Origin: Strobilurus pachycystidiatus | Lineage: Eukaryota; Basidiomycota; Agaricomycetes; Agaricales; Physalacriaceae | Direction of reading: 5' to 3' | NCBI GenBank assembly: GCA_019915135.1 | Contig: JAHLMK010000034.1 | Coordinates: 1 to 64,000 of the forward strand | Length of the DNA stretch: 64,000 bases | Shown: in pieces, positions 48,153-60,038 of the stretch | How the letters are laid out: each line of letters starts with the position of its first letter | Numbering within the stretch: the first letter of the stretch is position 1 | Notes under the pieces: model-generated | The model's database searches: none | Told to the model about the DNA's origin: nothing | What the model saw: the letters and a program-made list of their open reading frames with translations, nothing else | Position numbers and translations under genes: made by a program

Positions 48153-49544
48153 GGTAAGAAATATGGGAGACAGAACTGCACCGGTGCAGTATTTGAGCAT
48201 CTATGTCTCCTACTGTGTAGATGACTATCCATTTCTGAGCTATCTGTCGAGAATCATCACTGATTGTGGAATTTAGAGTGGTGGCGTATCAAAATACCTC
48301 GTGAAGATGTGTCTCGCCGAGTCATGGGAAGGCTCTCATGATTGGGAAGTTACGACCTTCTTGGAAACGCAAACAGCGCTCAAGGTGACGTGAGCAAAAA
48401 GTTGAGCAAAGTACGAGCTGCAGACGCTCAGGGCATGGTGAGGACCCATTGTCTGATTCCTGACTGAGGAAAGATTCTCTGCGAGGGAGAGCGGTCGTGT
48501 CGAAGGCAACGTTGGACAAAACCATCCGGCTTTTGATGGAGCAGGTACCGGAACAGCACATATCAGTCGTCCGAGTAAGGACCGCAGCTGAGAGCAGTGG
48601 CGTTCTGGGCGCTTATCAACCTAATGATCAAAGTACATCATCAGCAGAGAGAGACCAGATTATGACGGACGAGCTTTGGGCCTCAACACCGACCTTATCG
48701 AAGTACTTTCTTGAAAGTGCCATCTATCGCCGAAGCCAGGCTGTCTACACAAGGATGTGCAAGGACGAGACACGATAAGAGGAGCCGAAATCGCGTCGCT
48801 GACCAGGCTGCACCAAGTGGAGTCTGAAACACATCTAATTCTAGACATCGCTACCTCTTCATGGGAAACACCAGGACTTGATGACAGCGGGTCATGTACA
48901 AACATGTTCGGGCATCGGTATAGACGCATGGCGGTAACTGCAAAAGTATCTGAAGCACAGGTCAAGGTCCACAGTCTCCACAACTCCAATCCTATCAGTA
49001 CTGCTTCCACGGTGCACCTCTCGGAACTTACCTACGGGTAACGCAGTGACATGCATCATCAGAGCGAATGCCATCCAACGCCTCTCGTCTAGTTGTACTT
49101 CGTAATCCGCAATGTCAGATATCTTCTCCCCGAGAACCTGACGGTCAACTTACCTACATACCGCTGTACGGCCTGTACCAGCCGTCCAAGCAACACCCAT
49201 TTTCTCCCATCAAATGATGGTAAACGTCTTCCAGGACCCATTTGTGGTCATAGTGGGAGATCACTGGAGTTGCAAGACAAGCGAGGATGCAAGGCGTACG
49301 TCGACCGTACGCTGGTTCATTGATCAAATGATGTGAAGGAGTCTGTGTCGCGATGTGAGTTTGACGTTGGATCCCGGCCGGCCAGTTCAAACTCCGATAG
49401 CGCGCGACCTATGTAGATTCCACGACAGGGATACAATTCCTAGGAAGCTGCCAGTAGCAACCAGATGCTACGTTCCTGGCAAAGTGGATCTCTCGTGAAG
49501 TCCTGCAGTCTGTTCCATTCAATACCTGACACGGTGTTGAGCCA

Positions 49545-49680
49545 AGGCTCGACGGCTGGCCTACGGCCTGTGCTTCCAGGATCCCAAGCCAGGCCATGGG
49601 CTCTGTGAAGCCGTCGCTACGGCCTGGCCTGGCCTGGCTCTGGCCTGAGTACGGCTGGCCCGGCCTGAAGCCAGAGCCGG
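49545..49680. repeat. GGCCTGGC-rich palindromic low-complexity tract
   Basis: Repeated CGGCCTG/GGCCTGG units occur with inverted partners. For example, CTCTGGC near 49638 pairs with GCCAGAG near 49670, enclosing GTACGGCTGGCCCGGCC. The tract should form a strong hairpin. Confidence 0.55.
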
Positions 49681-52558
49681 CAGATCACTAACTCGCAGAG
49701 ATATCCTATTTTCTCAGCATGGAATATATGTCATAGATCGACGCATAGCACAAAAATTGGTCAGTGCAAAATGCGGCGTTGGACGTAAAAGAAGACTACA
49801 CATCCTCGTTCATGGAGGCGTGGCGCGGACACGAATACCGTAATTGCTGCCTTAGACCCCGCAGGTCTGTGGGCTTGGGCGTGACTACCCGATCTGAAGG
49901 CTGGGTTCGTACTGCACTGCGCATACTTACAATGACGATCGCCTAAGCTGCAGACAATTTAAACTGACGGTGATCGCGGGTCTGTCCTGATTACTGGGCT
50001 GGGCGTCAAAGAGAAAGTTCGTTTCCGACCGTGACGCCTGCTCCCAAACTGCTCCAAAGCACAAGGCACATCCCGCATGAATTTTCGGAAGCTTCCTCGA
50101 GTGGGATTGAGGGACTCGAAGACAACGATCAATTAGCTATCAATTGTCCCGATAGTTTGCGCACTTCGTTCTCAGAAGATGACATCGCTTACCAGCGGGG
50201 TATACAGAGAAAACATGTCAGCTATTATACGCACCGGGAGTAATGACCGAGCTGACGCTTTGCGGTCTGACAACGAGACGCGCGTTGATCTCAATTCGCA
50301 TGGCATCACCAGTCTCTCTGTAATAGATGAAGCGGGATAGGAGATCGCTCTTGCCATCAAATTTTTTCAGCACCGCGTTTTCAGCGTTTTGTTGAACACC
50401 TGTAGCAATACTTGTGCGAGACAATCAGTCACACATGCGGCCTTGATAAAGGTCCAAGCAAAGACAGGAATAGGAACGGGTCACCTGCGCAAACGATCGG
50501 ACCAGGAAAAGACATCAACAACACCTTCCTTGCGGTCTGATTTTGAGTTGCGGACACTCAGTAACTGAGTAGCCGAGAAGCATCATACATTTTCAAATTG
50601 TGAGTAGCGGCGTCCCAAAACTGAGGAAACGGGTACTCATCACTCGAGTCGGATGGAGGGCAACGTGCGATAGCTGTGGAATGCGGAATGTATGTTACTA
50701 GACGTTACGCCGTCACTGGAAAAAAAGAGGGGGGGGGGGGCAGCGCAGAGAAGAAAGCAATGTTACATGTAACATGATGCCGCACCCAAATTTGCATGCT
50801 AAATCTCAAAGCAACTAACGCGTGCCCTAGACACTCTACGTTGAACCAGATTGAAGACAGAGCGTAGCTGTTAGCTGCATCGATGACAAGTACGCAGGAT
50901 ATGATTTTCTAAACGGATCGGAGCTTACTGTCATCGCATTGAAATGAGCTCTGTAACGAATACAGGCCGAGCTCGCAACGCAGGCTGTGGTATCAATTGA
51001 CCTGCAGATGGAGAAAAGTCGAGTCTTGTGGGGCGCTTGACGCCGGGTTCTAGTTGTGAGTCAAACGGTGTCAATTTCTGTGCCAAAGCCAATCATTTCA
51101 AAGCCCCCGAACGCCGCCCTCTCTCTCGAGTCAGAAGACCTACCCTAAGAAGAGTCTGGGTTCGACACGAGGCCTTGTTTAAGCGCGGAGGCGCTACCAG
51201 CGCTTAACAGTGTCCTCTCCATGGCCATATCGGCTTCATCGCCTACTGATAGCCATTGTAAGATAGCATGTGGACAACTGGATGCCCCATTTGCTTTGAG
51301 ATGAGCTGAAGAACCGGTTGGTAGTAAATACGTACTAAATGAATTCGTTTCGTTCGTGTTTCGCGATAGCAATATCGACTGCGGTCAGTCCGAAATCCGA
51401 GCCAGGGAATTATCCAAAATTCGAAGATAGTTCCACGGAGAAGACAAAGCGCACCCAAGACATCACGATCGCCATGGCGCGACCGAACGAGTCGTTAGGC
51501 GGTATCCTGGCAGTAGTTGACGGAGATGATTAGCTGAGATCGGCCGTCGATCGTCTCCAAAATGAAACAAAAAAAACGAACCAAAAAGAGCAAGATCGCA
51601 GCGCTCAAGGACTGCTCCCTATTCTTTGCAGCTATCGATTCATTGTAGGAGCGGCATGCTCTAATTGACATGCAGGCTCATGAAAATGGGTCCGGCGCTT
51701 AGCTATGAGAGACTGACAACAGTCAAGACTAAGCATCTGGACAAACGAAAATCAGGAAGAAATATCGCAATCATCAAAGAGAGGTTTCCGCTTCCCTTCC
51801 ATGGTGGTCGCTGAGACAGGAGTGTGGGAAAGCTGATATCCGAAGTTCCGAACGTCCGAATTTGGACAATTCTTATTCTTCCTCTTTTTGGCGCGAACTT
51901 CAACCAGCTGAAACCCGGTCAAAGAACCTTCCCGCTCACCGGCGACAGTGTTACCATGCGGATTTGTTGTACACATACTGTTGGCAGACTTCTTCGACGC
52001 GCCCTGTTGTAGTCGAGTAAGCGATTGTATCCCCAAATCTGCATGTGTAAGCCGGTTTTAGGATATGAACATGGAACGCAGCCTCCATCCGTGACTGTGG
52101 ACGTCCTGAGACAATTCGAGATACGCATGGTGCGCCACAGCATCTCGGGATATGCACTTACGGCCACAATGACTCATGATCATCAGCCCGCTTATGCACG
52201 TCGGTGTGCAGACTTGGAGAACGTACGGAGCAAACATCAGTCTCCCGACCATGGCCGACTATATGAAGTTGCGACACGATCAACAGCTGGATCTGCTGTG
52301 ATCGGCTGTATCGCGTACAGCGGAAAGATCCTCACCACTTCTGATCTCACTTCCTCTGTACCTTACGCCTCGATATACGGTACACGAACAACAACACCAA
52401 GCCGTCATCAGTCGATGAGGGATCATCAAGACCTATGAATCCAGAATGCTTACCATCTTTTGGGAGCTAGCCGGTAAGCACTGCCGAGTCACATATGGCG
52501 ACCCGTTGAGCTCTACAGCTTAGCTACCCTATTGACAGCGTCGTATTCCCCGCTGACG

Positions 52559-52566
52559 TATATATA
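52559..52566 (+). promoter_or_regulatory. TATA-like box of the GNAT gene
   Basis: The octamer TATATATA lies 89 bases before the ATG at 52655. Confidence 0.45.
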
Positions 52567-52654
52567 GGCCGAGCGTTTTTTCGGTCTAGTCATCAGCATC
52601 TTCCATTTCTTCAGACAACTCATCCCCCACACGCACATCGCTCATTACTTTGCC

Positions 52655-53798
52655 ATGCCGTGCATTGCAGATAGGACCTTCACTTCTGTATACCGCTCCG
52701 CTATGTCTCTTCCCAGCGAATTTTGGGATGTGACTAGCGCGAATCCTGCGCACTTCAACACGATTCTCCCACACGCACAAAAATGTCTCGACTCTGAAAG
52801 GGCGGGCAACGCTCCTGCGCTGGGCCATGCATGGATCACTGTCACTACCTCATCTCCACATGCTCATATTGAGCTCGTTTTGTCATGCACCTCCACGGAG
52901 ATGGGCGCCTACCCCATCTTCATCGCGTCCACCATCTCAACGGCGCGTCTTAGTGCCGCCTTCCTGCATCCCCGCCTGCTGGCTCTTGCCCAGGCTCTTC
53001 ATCAGACAGTCCCAGTGGCTAGGGTATACTCCGTTTTCGGTCCCGATACCATCACAAAGATTTTCGTTCCACTGTGGACCCAGCTGACCGGGATCCGAAG
53101 TTACATCAAGGCTTATTACGCCGCGAAGCTCTCCGTCTGCACCCTACAGACTTTCAGAAATCGCAGCTCGACAGTCATCCCCGGACATGAAATAGAGTTG
53201 TGTCTCGCAGTGCCAAGCGATCTGGAAGCAGTCGCGGAATTGTGCTTCGACTTCGCGTCGGACTCTGTAAGTGATCCATTGCCTCTTATCGCGATTTCTC
53301 ATCATCTAAGCTTACGGTACTGTTTAGGATCCCTTTTTTCTGAGCGCGAACGGAGCCCTAAAAGAGGCTTCCCTTCTCATCTCGAAGAAGGCAGTCTGGG
53401 TGCATCGCATCCGTCCTGAAGGCCCCGAAGGCGCCAGCGACATTGCTTCCATCGTGTGCTGCACCCGGAACAGTGACACGGTCGCGACCATTACTAAGGT
53501 TTTCACCAACCCGCGTTGGCGTCGCCGTGGGTGTGCTGAGCGTCTCGTGCGACGCGTTTGTAAGATGTAAGTTTCAAATTTTCCTCTGGGATTCCAGTAC
53601 TAACGACACTTCAGTCTCTTCACTGCCAAGTATGATGCCGTCGCACTGTATGTGGCGCATGACAACCCTGCTGCTGCAAACGTGTATCACAAAGTGGGAT
53701 TTTCTGGTCTTTACGGCAACTGCATCGAAGGGGAGAACTGCGAGGCATGGACTGAGATCGGATTTGATCGCGACGAGGTTGAACTCGGACACTGGTGA
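52655..53798 (+). CDS. GNAT-family N-acetyltransferase
   Basis: Three exons (52655-53266, 53328-53566, 53615-53798) give 344 residues. The C-terminal half has the GNAT fold: 'TITKVFTNPRWRRRGCAERLVRRV' carries the acetyl-CoA pyrophosphate loop R-x-x-G-x-A, followed by 'YDAVALYVAHDNPAANVYHKVGF', where 'NPAANVYHKVGF' is the usual N-x-x-A-x-x-(V/L)-Y-x-K-x-G-F motif. The N-terminal ~170 residues are less conserved but include 'EFWDVTSANPAHFNTILPHAQ' and 'AYPIFIASTIS'-like segments found in other basidiomycete GNATs. It should transfer acetyl from acetyl-CoA to an amine; the substrate is unknown. A second Met at residue 18 (in 'AMSLPSEFWD') may be the true start, since the family usually begins close to it. 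The gene stands alone in a gene-poor stretch. Confidence 0.9.
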
Positions 53799-56700
53799 TT
53801 GTGGGCTGTAATTATATTTTAATCATTTGTAATTTGGCGACGGGATAGTAGTTTAGACAGTCGGTGACCACGCCAAAGCGTTGACCTCTTATAGACCGCT
53901 AATTTTAGAGGTGGCGGACAATATAGAGGTCTAATCATTTGCTTACACTACATGTACATACCTCATATATCTCTACGTATTAGATGCGTACCCTATAATG
54001 GATAAAACAACTTTGTTCTGCACATCACGCCTCGATTGAGATTGCCGGCCGTCTTCGAATTTGGTGCCTGCATGACGTAACGCGCAGCTTGCCCTTAGGC
54101 TTTTACCACCAACATGTTGCCGATTCTGACTATCATACAACGCACAATAACGTATTCGTTAGTCGGACTCACCGGATGGACTGTTGTAACAGCCTTCCAG
54201 GTCCATAACAACACTATTCGTGCCGGGAAAGGTAAGTTAAACTTTTCCCGTTCGTATCGACTGGCGACTTTCGACTGACGAGCATCATTACAGAGGTGAG
54301 TCGAGTTGTCCAAAGTGGTAAAAAAAAACCGCAACTTAGCGCCTCTGAAACATTTAGTTGATGGAGCGAAGGGAGGAGGACGCCAGGCAACGAGTGAGTC
54401 ACATCTGTCTTGCCTTCATCCGGACTGACATTTTGGTGCAGGTGTTGGCGGACAGGAAGAACCAAAACAGTGACTAGAATACGACTTCGTGCCATCTTTG
54501 TCCATTTAAGGTGCTTATACGCTTCGCCTTGTCCATCAGCAGGATCCGCTCATCAAACATAGTCGAACACAACACAGTGCAGTGTTCCGCTCCTTGTGAT
54601 CGCATCGGCATAATCGAGCTTGTTAGCATCGGAAATAAGACAACGGAACTTGTTCGGCTGTATGATCGTGAATTCGTCTGTTCTGGGTCTTCCGAAGCTG
54701 ATCAAAGACCTGAGACAACTAGACGTGTATCAAGCTAGATCGCGGAGAGTTGACAGTCCGGGTCATTGGAACTTGAGCTCTCGTTTATCTCGGATACGTT
54801 GACTAGCTGTCAACCAGCTGTAGAAAGAGATCAGCTGTTTCGGAAGCGCCCATCCTCCTCGAACATTGTAGCCAAGTATGGGCAACGATCCGTCGTTAAA
54901 CGACCCAAACGCCGTTCGCTGGTGGCAGGTGACCTCCGACCACGCTCACTGCGGGCTTGTCTGTTATGCGTGAGGTGCGTTGGCGCGCGCTGTTGCGCTG
55001 AATTCCTAGTGCCATTCCGAATCAGGCCGTCATCTCACAATTTGTTATTGTGTCGAGTGCCGTTTATTGCTTCCACAGTTCTACGTGATCATCAAGATCA
55101 TCCCTCAGATGACCCCATAACTGCGATGCGCCCACTCTGGCAAAACGTCAACGTCCTGGGAATGAAAATCTCGCAGCACAGAACCGCTGGTGCTATGTAG
55201 AAATGTGGGACAAATGAACAGATCCATAGGCACACAGAAGGGTTCATAATTTAGCGTCCCGCGACTAACGGAGTGTACGATACGGAATGCAAGTACGACG
55301 GCGGTAGATATGTATGATTAAGCGGTACTATCCTTTTGCGTCGGTTTTGTAGGCTAAGAAGATGAAACACTTGGAAGTTGGTCACAGTGGGCTAATCTAA
55401 ACCTTTCCCTCTCCTGACCATGCCGAACGCGCTTACAATCTCTATGAGCAGCGAATGATTGCCCCGTTACGAATGAAAAGAAATTATCAGATTTCTGAAA
55501 TTCGTTTTGTGTATGCAAACTCTGCAAGGCGAAACTTCGTCGATCCCCATTAGGAAGGTGGACCCTGATCATCCGAATCCTCAAAATCATTCTCAATCCA
55601 TTACTTTTGCCTGTATGGGTCCGATAATTGTTATAACAATGTATATTCCATACTGTTAAAATTGAATTTTTTTCTGGGTGTGTAGCGTCTCTCGTCTTGT
55701 AGCAGTATGTCCGGCACTCGGACCGATTACCGAACACTGATTCTCGTGAAGTCCAGGCGCAGAGCGAACTTGTCTATCATGGCTCTGTTAATGTTTAACG
55801 CCTGTTGAGTATCCCTTTCGTATTGTCATATATTGGCTTTCTCCAGGTTTTCGTTTCCAGGTGATCTGGCCAAGCGCTCGATCGAACTTGTCTTCCGTCC
55901 ACCATCATCATTCCAGACAGCACTTGCTCCTCTGAGGAATTGCGACAAGACATGCGGGCCTTGTCAGAACCTGCCAATCCACTGCAAATGCCCTCTTTGC
56001 ACTCGATAGCCCTCGCATCGATTCCTTTTCATGCATGCAGCAGGACCCTATCAACAAACCCTCACGAAAGCCCTCGACCCGGTCAATTTGCCTCTTTCCA
56101 CCAAGCACGGCTTCGCCTTCTGCACAGCGTAGGATCCAGACTCGAAAATGACGGCACCGACAAAATTGCGCGCATGGGATCAGCTGGCAGCGCAGACATA
56201 ACATACTTGGACGTGATGTTAGGATGCACTGTTGGCAGGCAGAGCAAAACCAGAACGCGCCGCGCACACTGAGCACGGGCAGAGGCAGCACAAATCTAGG
56301 TGCGTTACGCCACCCTCTCTCTTTTCTTGACTTTGCTTACCTACTTGCGCAGTACCTAGCTAACATGTTCGTGCAAGACGTCAGCCTTCCGGCACCTACC
56401 CTTCATCTCTTCCCACTTGTCAGTTGCAAGTCCTCCTGCTGTCAAGTGTGGCTCCGCTCAGCACAGCGCTGCCTTGACGTTGCACCCACCACAGGTTGAT
56501 AGCTACGAGCAGACCAATGGAGTCTGGAGACGGAAGAGAGGCAACAGAGCAGGGGTACCGCTCTACGCCACCCGAAAAATGCATTGCGGTGCCCTTTCAC
56601 AGTGCGTTGCACCGTCTCATCACACCCTGTGCTTTTCCAACTCATTCTTAGACTTTCCCTGTGCCCACAGGACTCAACATAACGACACTGAACCGCAACA

Positions 56701-58502
56701 AGCGCAACTAGAGCGTGCTGACGCGTTGAGTCGATGTGTTGAGGGATGCAGCGCAATAACGGGGAGCAGCAACAGCACCAGTAGCGGGCAGCTCCCCAAC
56801 CACTGCGCATTTGGTCGCCAGGACGGATACTTGTGTCAATAGCAAACACATGCGAGCAAATGGCGGCCGAAGGCCGCCATTTGGCGAGCTTGTTTGAGCC
56901 ATCAAAACGATCTCCAGCTGGTTCGCATGGACAACGAGCCTAATGATTTCAAGATAACACATTGCAACAGGGATTGAACCAAGGTGTGTACGCTGAGAAC
57001 TTTGGTGGTCTGACTCACTGTTTGTGCAGAGTATCCCATATAGTATCTAGCTCAAAGACAATGGAACCAAGATCGGACATGTCTACGTCCAGGACATCGA
57101 CATCCGAACCCTTGGTCAATGGGGCCGCTTTTCCTCTATGCTGAAAGTCTGAGACCATTTGAATTTTGGGTATGTAGCAGATGTGAGTTTCTTTCCACCA
57201 ATTCATGGTATTCTGTATATTTACCACCACCCCAACAATAGGAGCTTGCTCAGTTTGCGACATCTTCGAGCCTTCCGGTGGTCCGCCCGTCCTCTGGCAG
57301 AGAATTCTTCAGGAGGGGACCACCTGCTGGACAAGTGACGACTCCGCTGCAATGGCCAAAGAGCCCGTGGTCTACATCGACCGTCTGGTTGTCTCAAAAC
57401 AGTAAGTATTGTCAATGTGGCGGAGGTGCCGGGGCCATCACCAATGTTTTCTCCGCTGTCAAAACAATGTCCAAGTCCAGGTACATCTTCACGTTTCCAA
57501 ACCTCCTCTACCCATGTCCCTATAATTGTTCAATTGGCGGGGGAGAATCCGGAAGATTGAGTGGCGTGTTACGCGGCAAAGAAGGAACTGCTTGAATTTT
57601 GGCACGCCGCATGTACGGTCCTGCACAGTCAATCCAACTGCTTATGGGCTTACTTTAGGTTGGCTTCCGTTGTCTGGGCAGATTGGTGTTCTTTTACTTC
57701 AGCACAGATGAAGGACATGCTTCTCGTCGCATCCTAGCAAATGAGGATGCCGTGGTCGCTTATGGGGCCAACTCTACTGCGCACATATCTGTGCTTGATC
57801 CATTCAAGTATCTCAGTATTGCGGAGCAGGCTGAGATGGCACGTCGCCATTTTGAAGCTACAGACCCTCCTTTTTTGTGACAACGTAGTATATCCCATCT
57901 ATATCGTCGCTCAAAAATCCAGATCATAGCCTTCCCCCAGCATCAGCGTATTGTCCCATCTAAGCTTCTGCATCAGCAAATCCAGAGTTGCGATGCAGTC
58001 GCCTCTCAGTGACTGCAGTCTCTCAACTGAAAGCATACCGCAAGGGCAGCCATGGGACAATGCGGCCGTGACACCGAGGCTTGTGGATCCATGTGCTCAA
58101 GAGGTATCCCTACATCCTATTTGAGCCACGCCTCGACGATTGCACAAGAGTAGCACATCTTTCGACTTGTGCTTATGTGTTTTGTCGGTGCTACTCTCCT
58201 GCACCGTAGCATATCAAACCTGAATCCCGGACTCAATCCCAGGTGCGACCGCCATCCCGCACTATGCCTACCTCTCTCTCTCTCTCTTTTGTTGAACGGC
58301 ACGTTCAACTTTGCCGCTGCCGAAGCTGACACAGGTATGTCAATCACCATTTTTGCTGCACTACCACAACTCTGAACACCTCTCTTCTCTAGGTCCGGAA
58401 GCGACTTTCACTGGCTCTGCCTCTGCCACATCAAAAACGGTCTCTGCGCCTGGTAGCTCGACGAGCGAAGCTTCATCCTCTAGTTTGCACCCACCACTAG
58501 CA
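53799..58502. other. 4.7-kb gene-poor region left of the LTR element
   Basis: No complete gene is supported. Plus-strand frames at 57205-57880 ('MAKEPVVYIDRLVVSK', 'NEDAVVAYGANSTAHISVLD') and a Ser/Thr-rich frame at about 58390-58500 ('ATFTGSASATSKTVSAPGSS') look more protein-like than the rest and may be exons of one or two unknown or decaying genes. A (CT)n tract lies at about 58270-58288. Confidence 0.35.
58498..58502. repeat. Target-site duplication TAGCA, left copy
   Basis: The five bases directly left of the 5' LTR are repeated directly right of the 3' LTR at 60034-60038. Confidence 0.85.
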
Positions 58503-58718
58503 TGTTGGAATCTGGAGTTCACAGCCACTGACGATCATTCCCTGTACCCGCGATCAATCGCACCTTTATTTTCTCTTGACTCATACTGTCTATATATACA
58601 TCGTACGCCGTCGTAGTCAGTAGTTCTTGCTTGCCTTTTGCCCCCATCACCGTCAATAGACCTTGCTTGGACCGTCCGCTCTTTGCACTCCCATCCCCGC
58701 GCTGTCTGTCTTTCCATA
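58503..58718 (+). repeat. 5' LTR
   Basis: 216 bp, beginning TGTTGGAATC and ending CTTTCCATA (TG...TA rather than TG...CA). It contains a TATATATA promoter element at 58591-58598. Its end is fixed by the target-site duplication. Confidence 0.93.
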
Positions 58719-58731
58719 GGTTATGGGCCCC
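58719..58731 (+). other. Primer-binding site, anticodon arm of initiator tRNA-Met
   Basis: GGTTATGGGCCCC starts directly after the 5' LTR. It is the complement of the initiator tRNA-Met anticodon stem-loop (GGGCCCATAACC), not of a tRNA 3' end. This fits priming by a half-tRNA, as known for Drosophila copia. Confidence 0.75.
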
Positions 58732-58969
58732 GACCGTCGCTAATCACCATCACATCGACCCCTGCGCTTCTACCTTCTCATCGTCGTCGTTGTCATCGCC
58801 GTCGACTCTCGTGCCATCAGTGCCATCACCCGCCATCGTGCCATCGTCCTCCGTGCCGTCGTTCTCTGTGCCATCACCAGTCCTTTGCTATCATCACCGT
58901 GCCATCTCCATCGTCATCGTGCAATTCTTTTTGTGCCGTCTCCACCGTCATCGTGCCATCGCCGTCATC

Positions 58970-59770
58970 ATGTCGTCTAAACCCGCTTCCCGTACCATCA
59001 TCCTCGACAATACCAACTACAGCAACTGGTCCTATGCTACCCAGATGTCGCTCACCAAAGCTCGCGTCTGGGCTGTTGTCAGCGGTGCTGAGCCACGCCC
59101 CTTAGGTTCCCCCAACTCCAAGGCTGTCCAGTCTTGGGTGAAGCGGGACGAGGAGGCCATGTCGCGCATCGTTGAGCTCATCGATACCGATCAGTTTCAC
59201 CTCACTCGCAAGATGCCGTCTTCCGCTGAGGCGTGGGAGAGTATTCGCACCTTCCACACCACAGACGGCCTCAGCACTGTCATCACCGTGTTCTTGGGGC
59301 TCTTCCGCAACAAGAGGAAGGCCAACGTGTCCATGCGTGACCACATTGGATCCATCGAGTCCACCGTGCAGAAGCTCACCGACCTTGGCGAGGTCTGCTC
59401 CGACCGCCTGGTCATTTCGTTCATCCTCGCTTCCCTTCCCGCCGAGTACGACCGACTTGTCATCGCTCTTGATTCCCACCCCGACCACAATAAACTCGAC
59501 TATGTTGTCACTCGTATTCTTAACGAGGAAGCCCGCCTGGCCAATGAGCACGAGACTGCTCTTGAGGCTGCCACCTCCAGTGCTCTCATTGCTGGTGGTC
59601 CGCGTCGCACCCCCGTTGATCGCTCCACCATTACATGCCACAAATGTGGCGGTGTTGGACATTTCCGCAACGAGTGCGGAACTTTCCCATTTAATCTTAC
59701 CCCGACTGCATCCAACCCGGCATCTACACCGCATGCCAGCATTGCGTATGCCCCTCATTACGCCCTCTAA
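58970..59770 (+). CDS. gag: Copia-type Gag (UBN2-like) with CCHC zinc knuckle
   Basis: An intact 266-residue frame from the ATG at 58970; the frame is open further upstream but without a better ATG. The N terminus 'IILDNTNYSNWSYATQMSLTK' and the body 'ESIRTFHTTDGLSTVITVF', 'SMRDHIGSIESTVQKLTDLG', 'LVISFILASLPAEYDRLVIAL' are the pattern of Ty1/Copia gag (UBN2) domains, residues about 5-190. A CCHC knuckle 'CHKCGGVGHFRNEC' (C-x2-C-x4-H-x4-C) is at about 223-236. The protein should form virus-like particles and bind element RNA. The tail after the knuckle is short and ends at 59770 with no pol fusion. The 250-base leader between primer site and ATG consists largely of repeated CCATC/GTGCC motifs. 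Confidence 0.92.
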   Translation: MSSKPASRTIILDNTNYSNWSYATQMSLTKARVWAVVSGAEPRPLGSPNSKAVQSWVKRDEEAMSRIVELIDTDQFHLTRKMPSSAEAWESIRTFHTTDGLSTVITVFLGLFRNKRKANVSMRDHIGSIESTVQKLTDLGEVCSDRLVISFILASLPAEYDRLVIALDSHPDHNKLDYVVTRILNEEARLANEHETALEAATSSALIAGGPRRTPVDRSTITCHKCGGVGHFRNECGTFPFNLTPTASNPASTPHASIAYAPHYAL

Positions 59771-59807
59771 AAGCAGTGGGAGATCTCAGACGCTTTTGTG
59801 CTGTGAA

Positions 59808-59817
59808 CTAGTGGGAG
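59808..59817 (+). other. Polypurine tract
   Basis: The short purine-rich stretch TAGTGGGAG directly precedes the 3' LTR, the expected plus-strand primer site. Confidence 0.6.
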
Positions 59818-60033
59818 TGTTGGAATCTGGAGTTCACAGCCACTGACGATCATTCCCTGTACCCGCGATCAATCGCACCTTTATTTTCTCTTGACTCATA
59901 CTGTCTATATATACATCGTACGCCGTCGTAGTCAGTAGTTCTTGCTTGCCTTTTGCCCCCATCACCGTCAATAGACCTTGCTTGGACCGTCCGCTCTTTG
60001 CACTCCCATCCCCGCGCTGTCTGTCTTTCCATA
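59818..60033 (+). repeat. 3' LTR
   Basis: 216 bp, identical by eye to the 5' LTR over its full length, followed by TAGCA (60034-60038), the right copy of the target-site duplication. Confidence 0.93.
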
Positions 60034-60038
60034 TAGCA

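Larger units (their letters stand above)
48153..52654. other. 4.5-kb gene-poor region
   Basis: No protein of recognisable family and no consistent exon chain was found on either strand. The region holds a GGCCTGG-rich palindromic tract (49545-49680) and a run of ten or more G near 50731-50741. It may contain decayed mobile DNA, but no terminal repeats were found. Confidence 0.4.
58503..60033 (+). mobile_element. Gag-only Copia-like LTR retrotransposon (non-autonomous, 1531 bp)
   Basis: The element has two 216-bp LTRs (58503-58718 and 59818-60033) in which I found no difference, a 5-bp target-site duplication (TAGCA), a primer-binding site directly after the 5' LTR and a short purine tract before the 3' LTR. 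Between them is one intact gag frame and no protease, integrase, reverse transcriptase or RNase H. Only about 50 bases separate the gag stop from the 3' LTR, so pol was not simply truncated by a late deletion in this copy. This is the layout of TR-GAG-type elements, which depend on an autonomous partner for replication. Identical LTRs imply recent insertion. It lies 412 bases upstream of a tRNA-Glu gene in the same orientation. Confidence 0.93.

Noticed and set aside
43830..52654. UstYa (DUF3328) partner enzyme next to the repeat-peptide precursor
   Set aside because: No frame with the paired HxxHC motifs of this family was found, so a dikaritin cluster cannot be claimed within the window.
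57205..57880. Plus-strand frames with protein-like segments
   Set aside because: They cannot be chained by consistent splice sites and match no family that I recognise; possible gene relics only.
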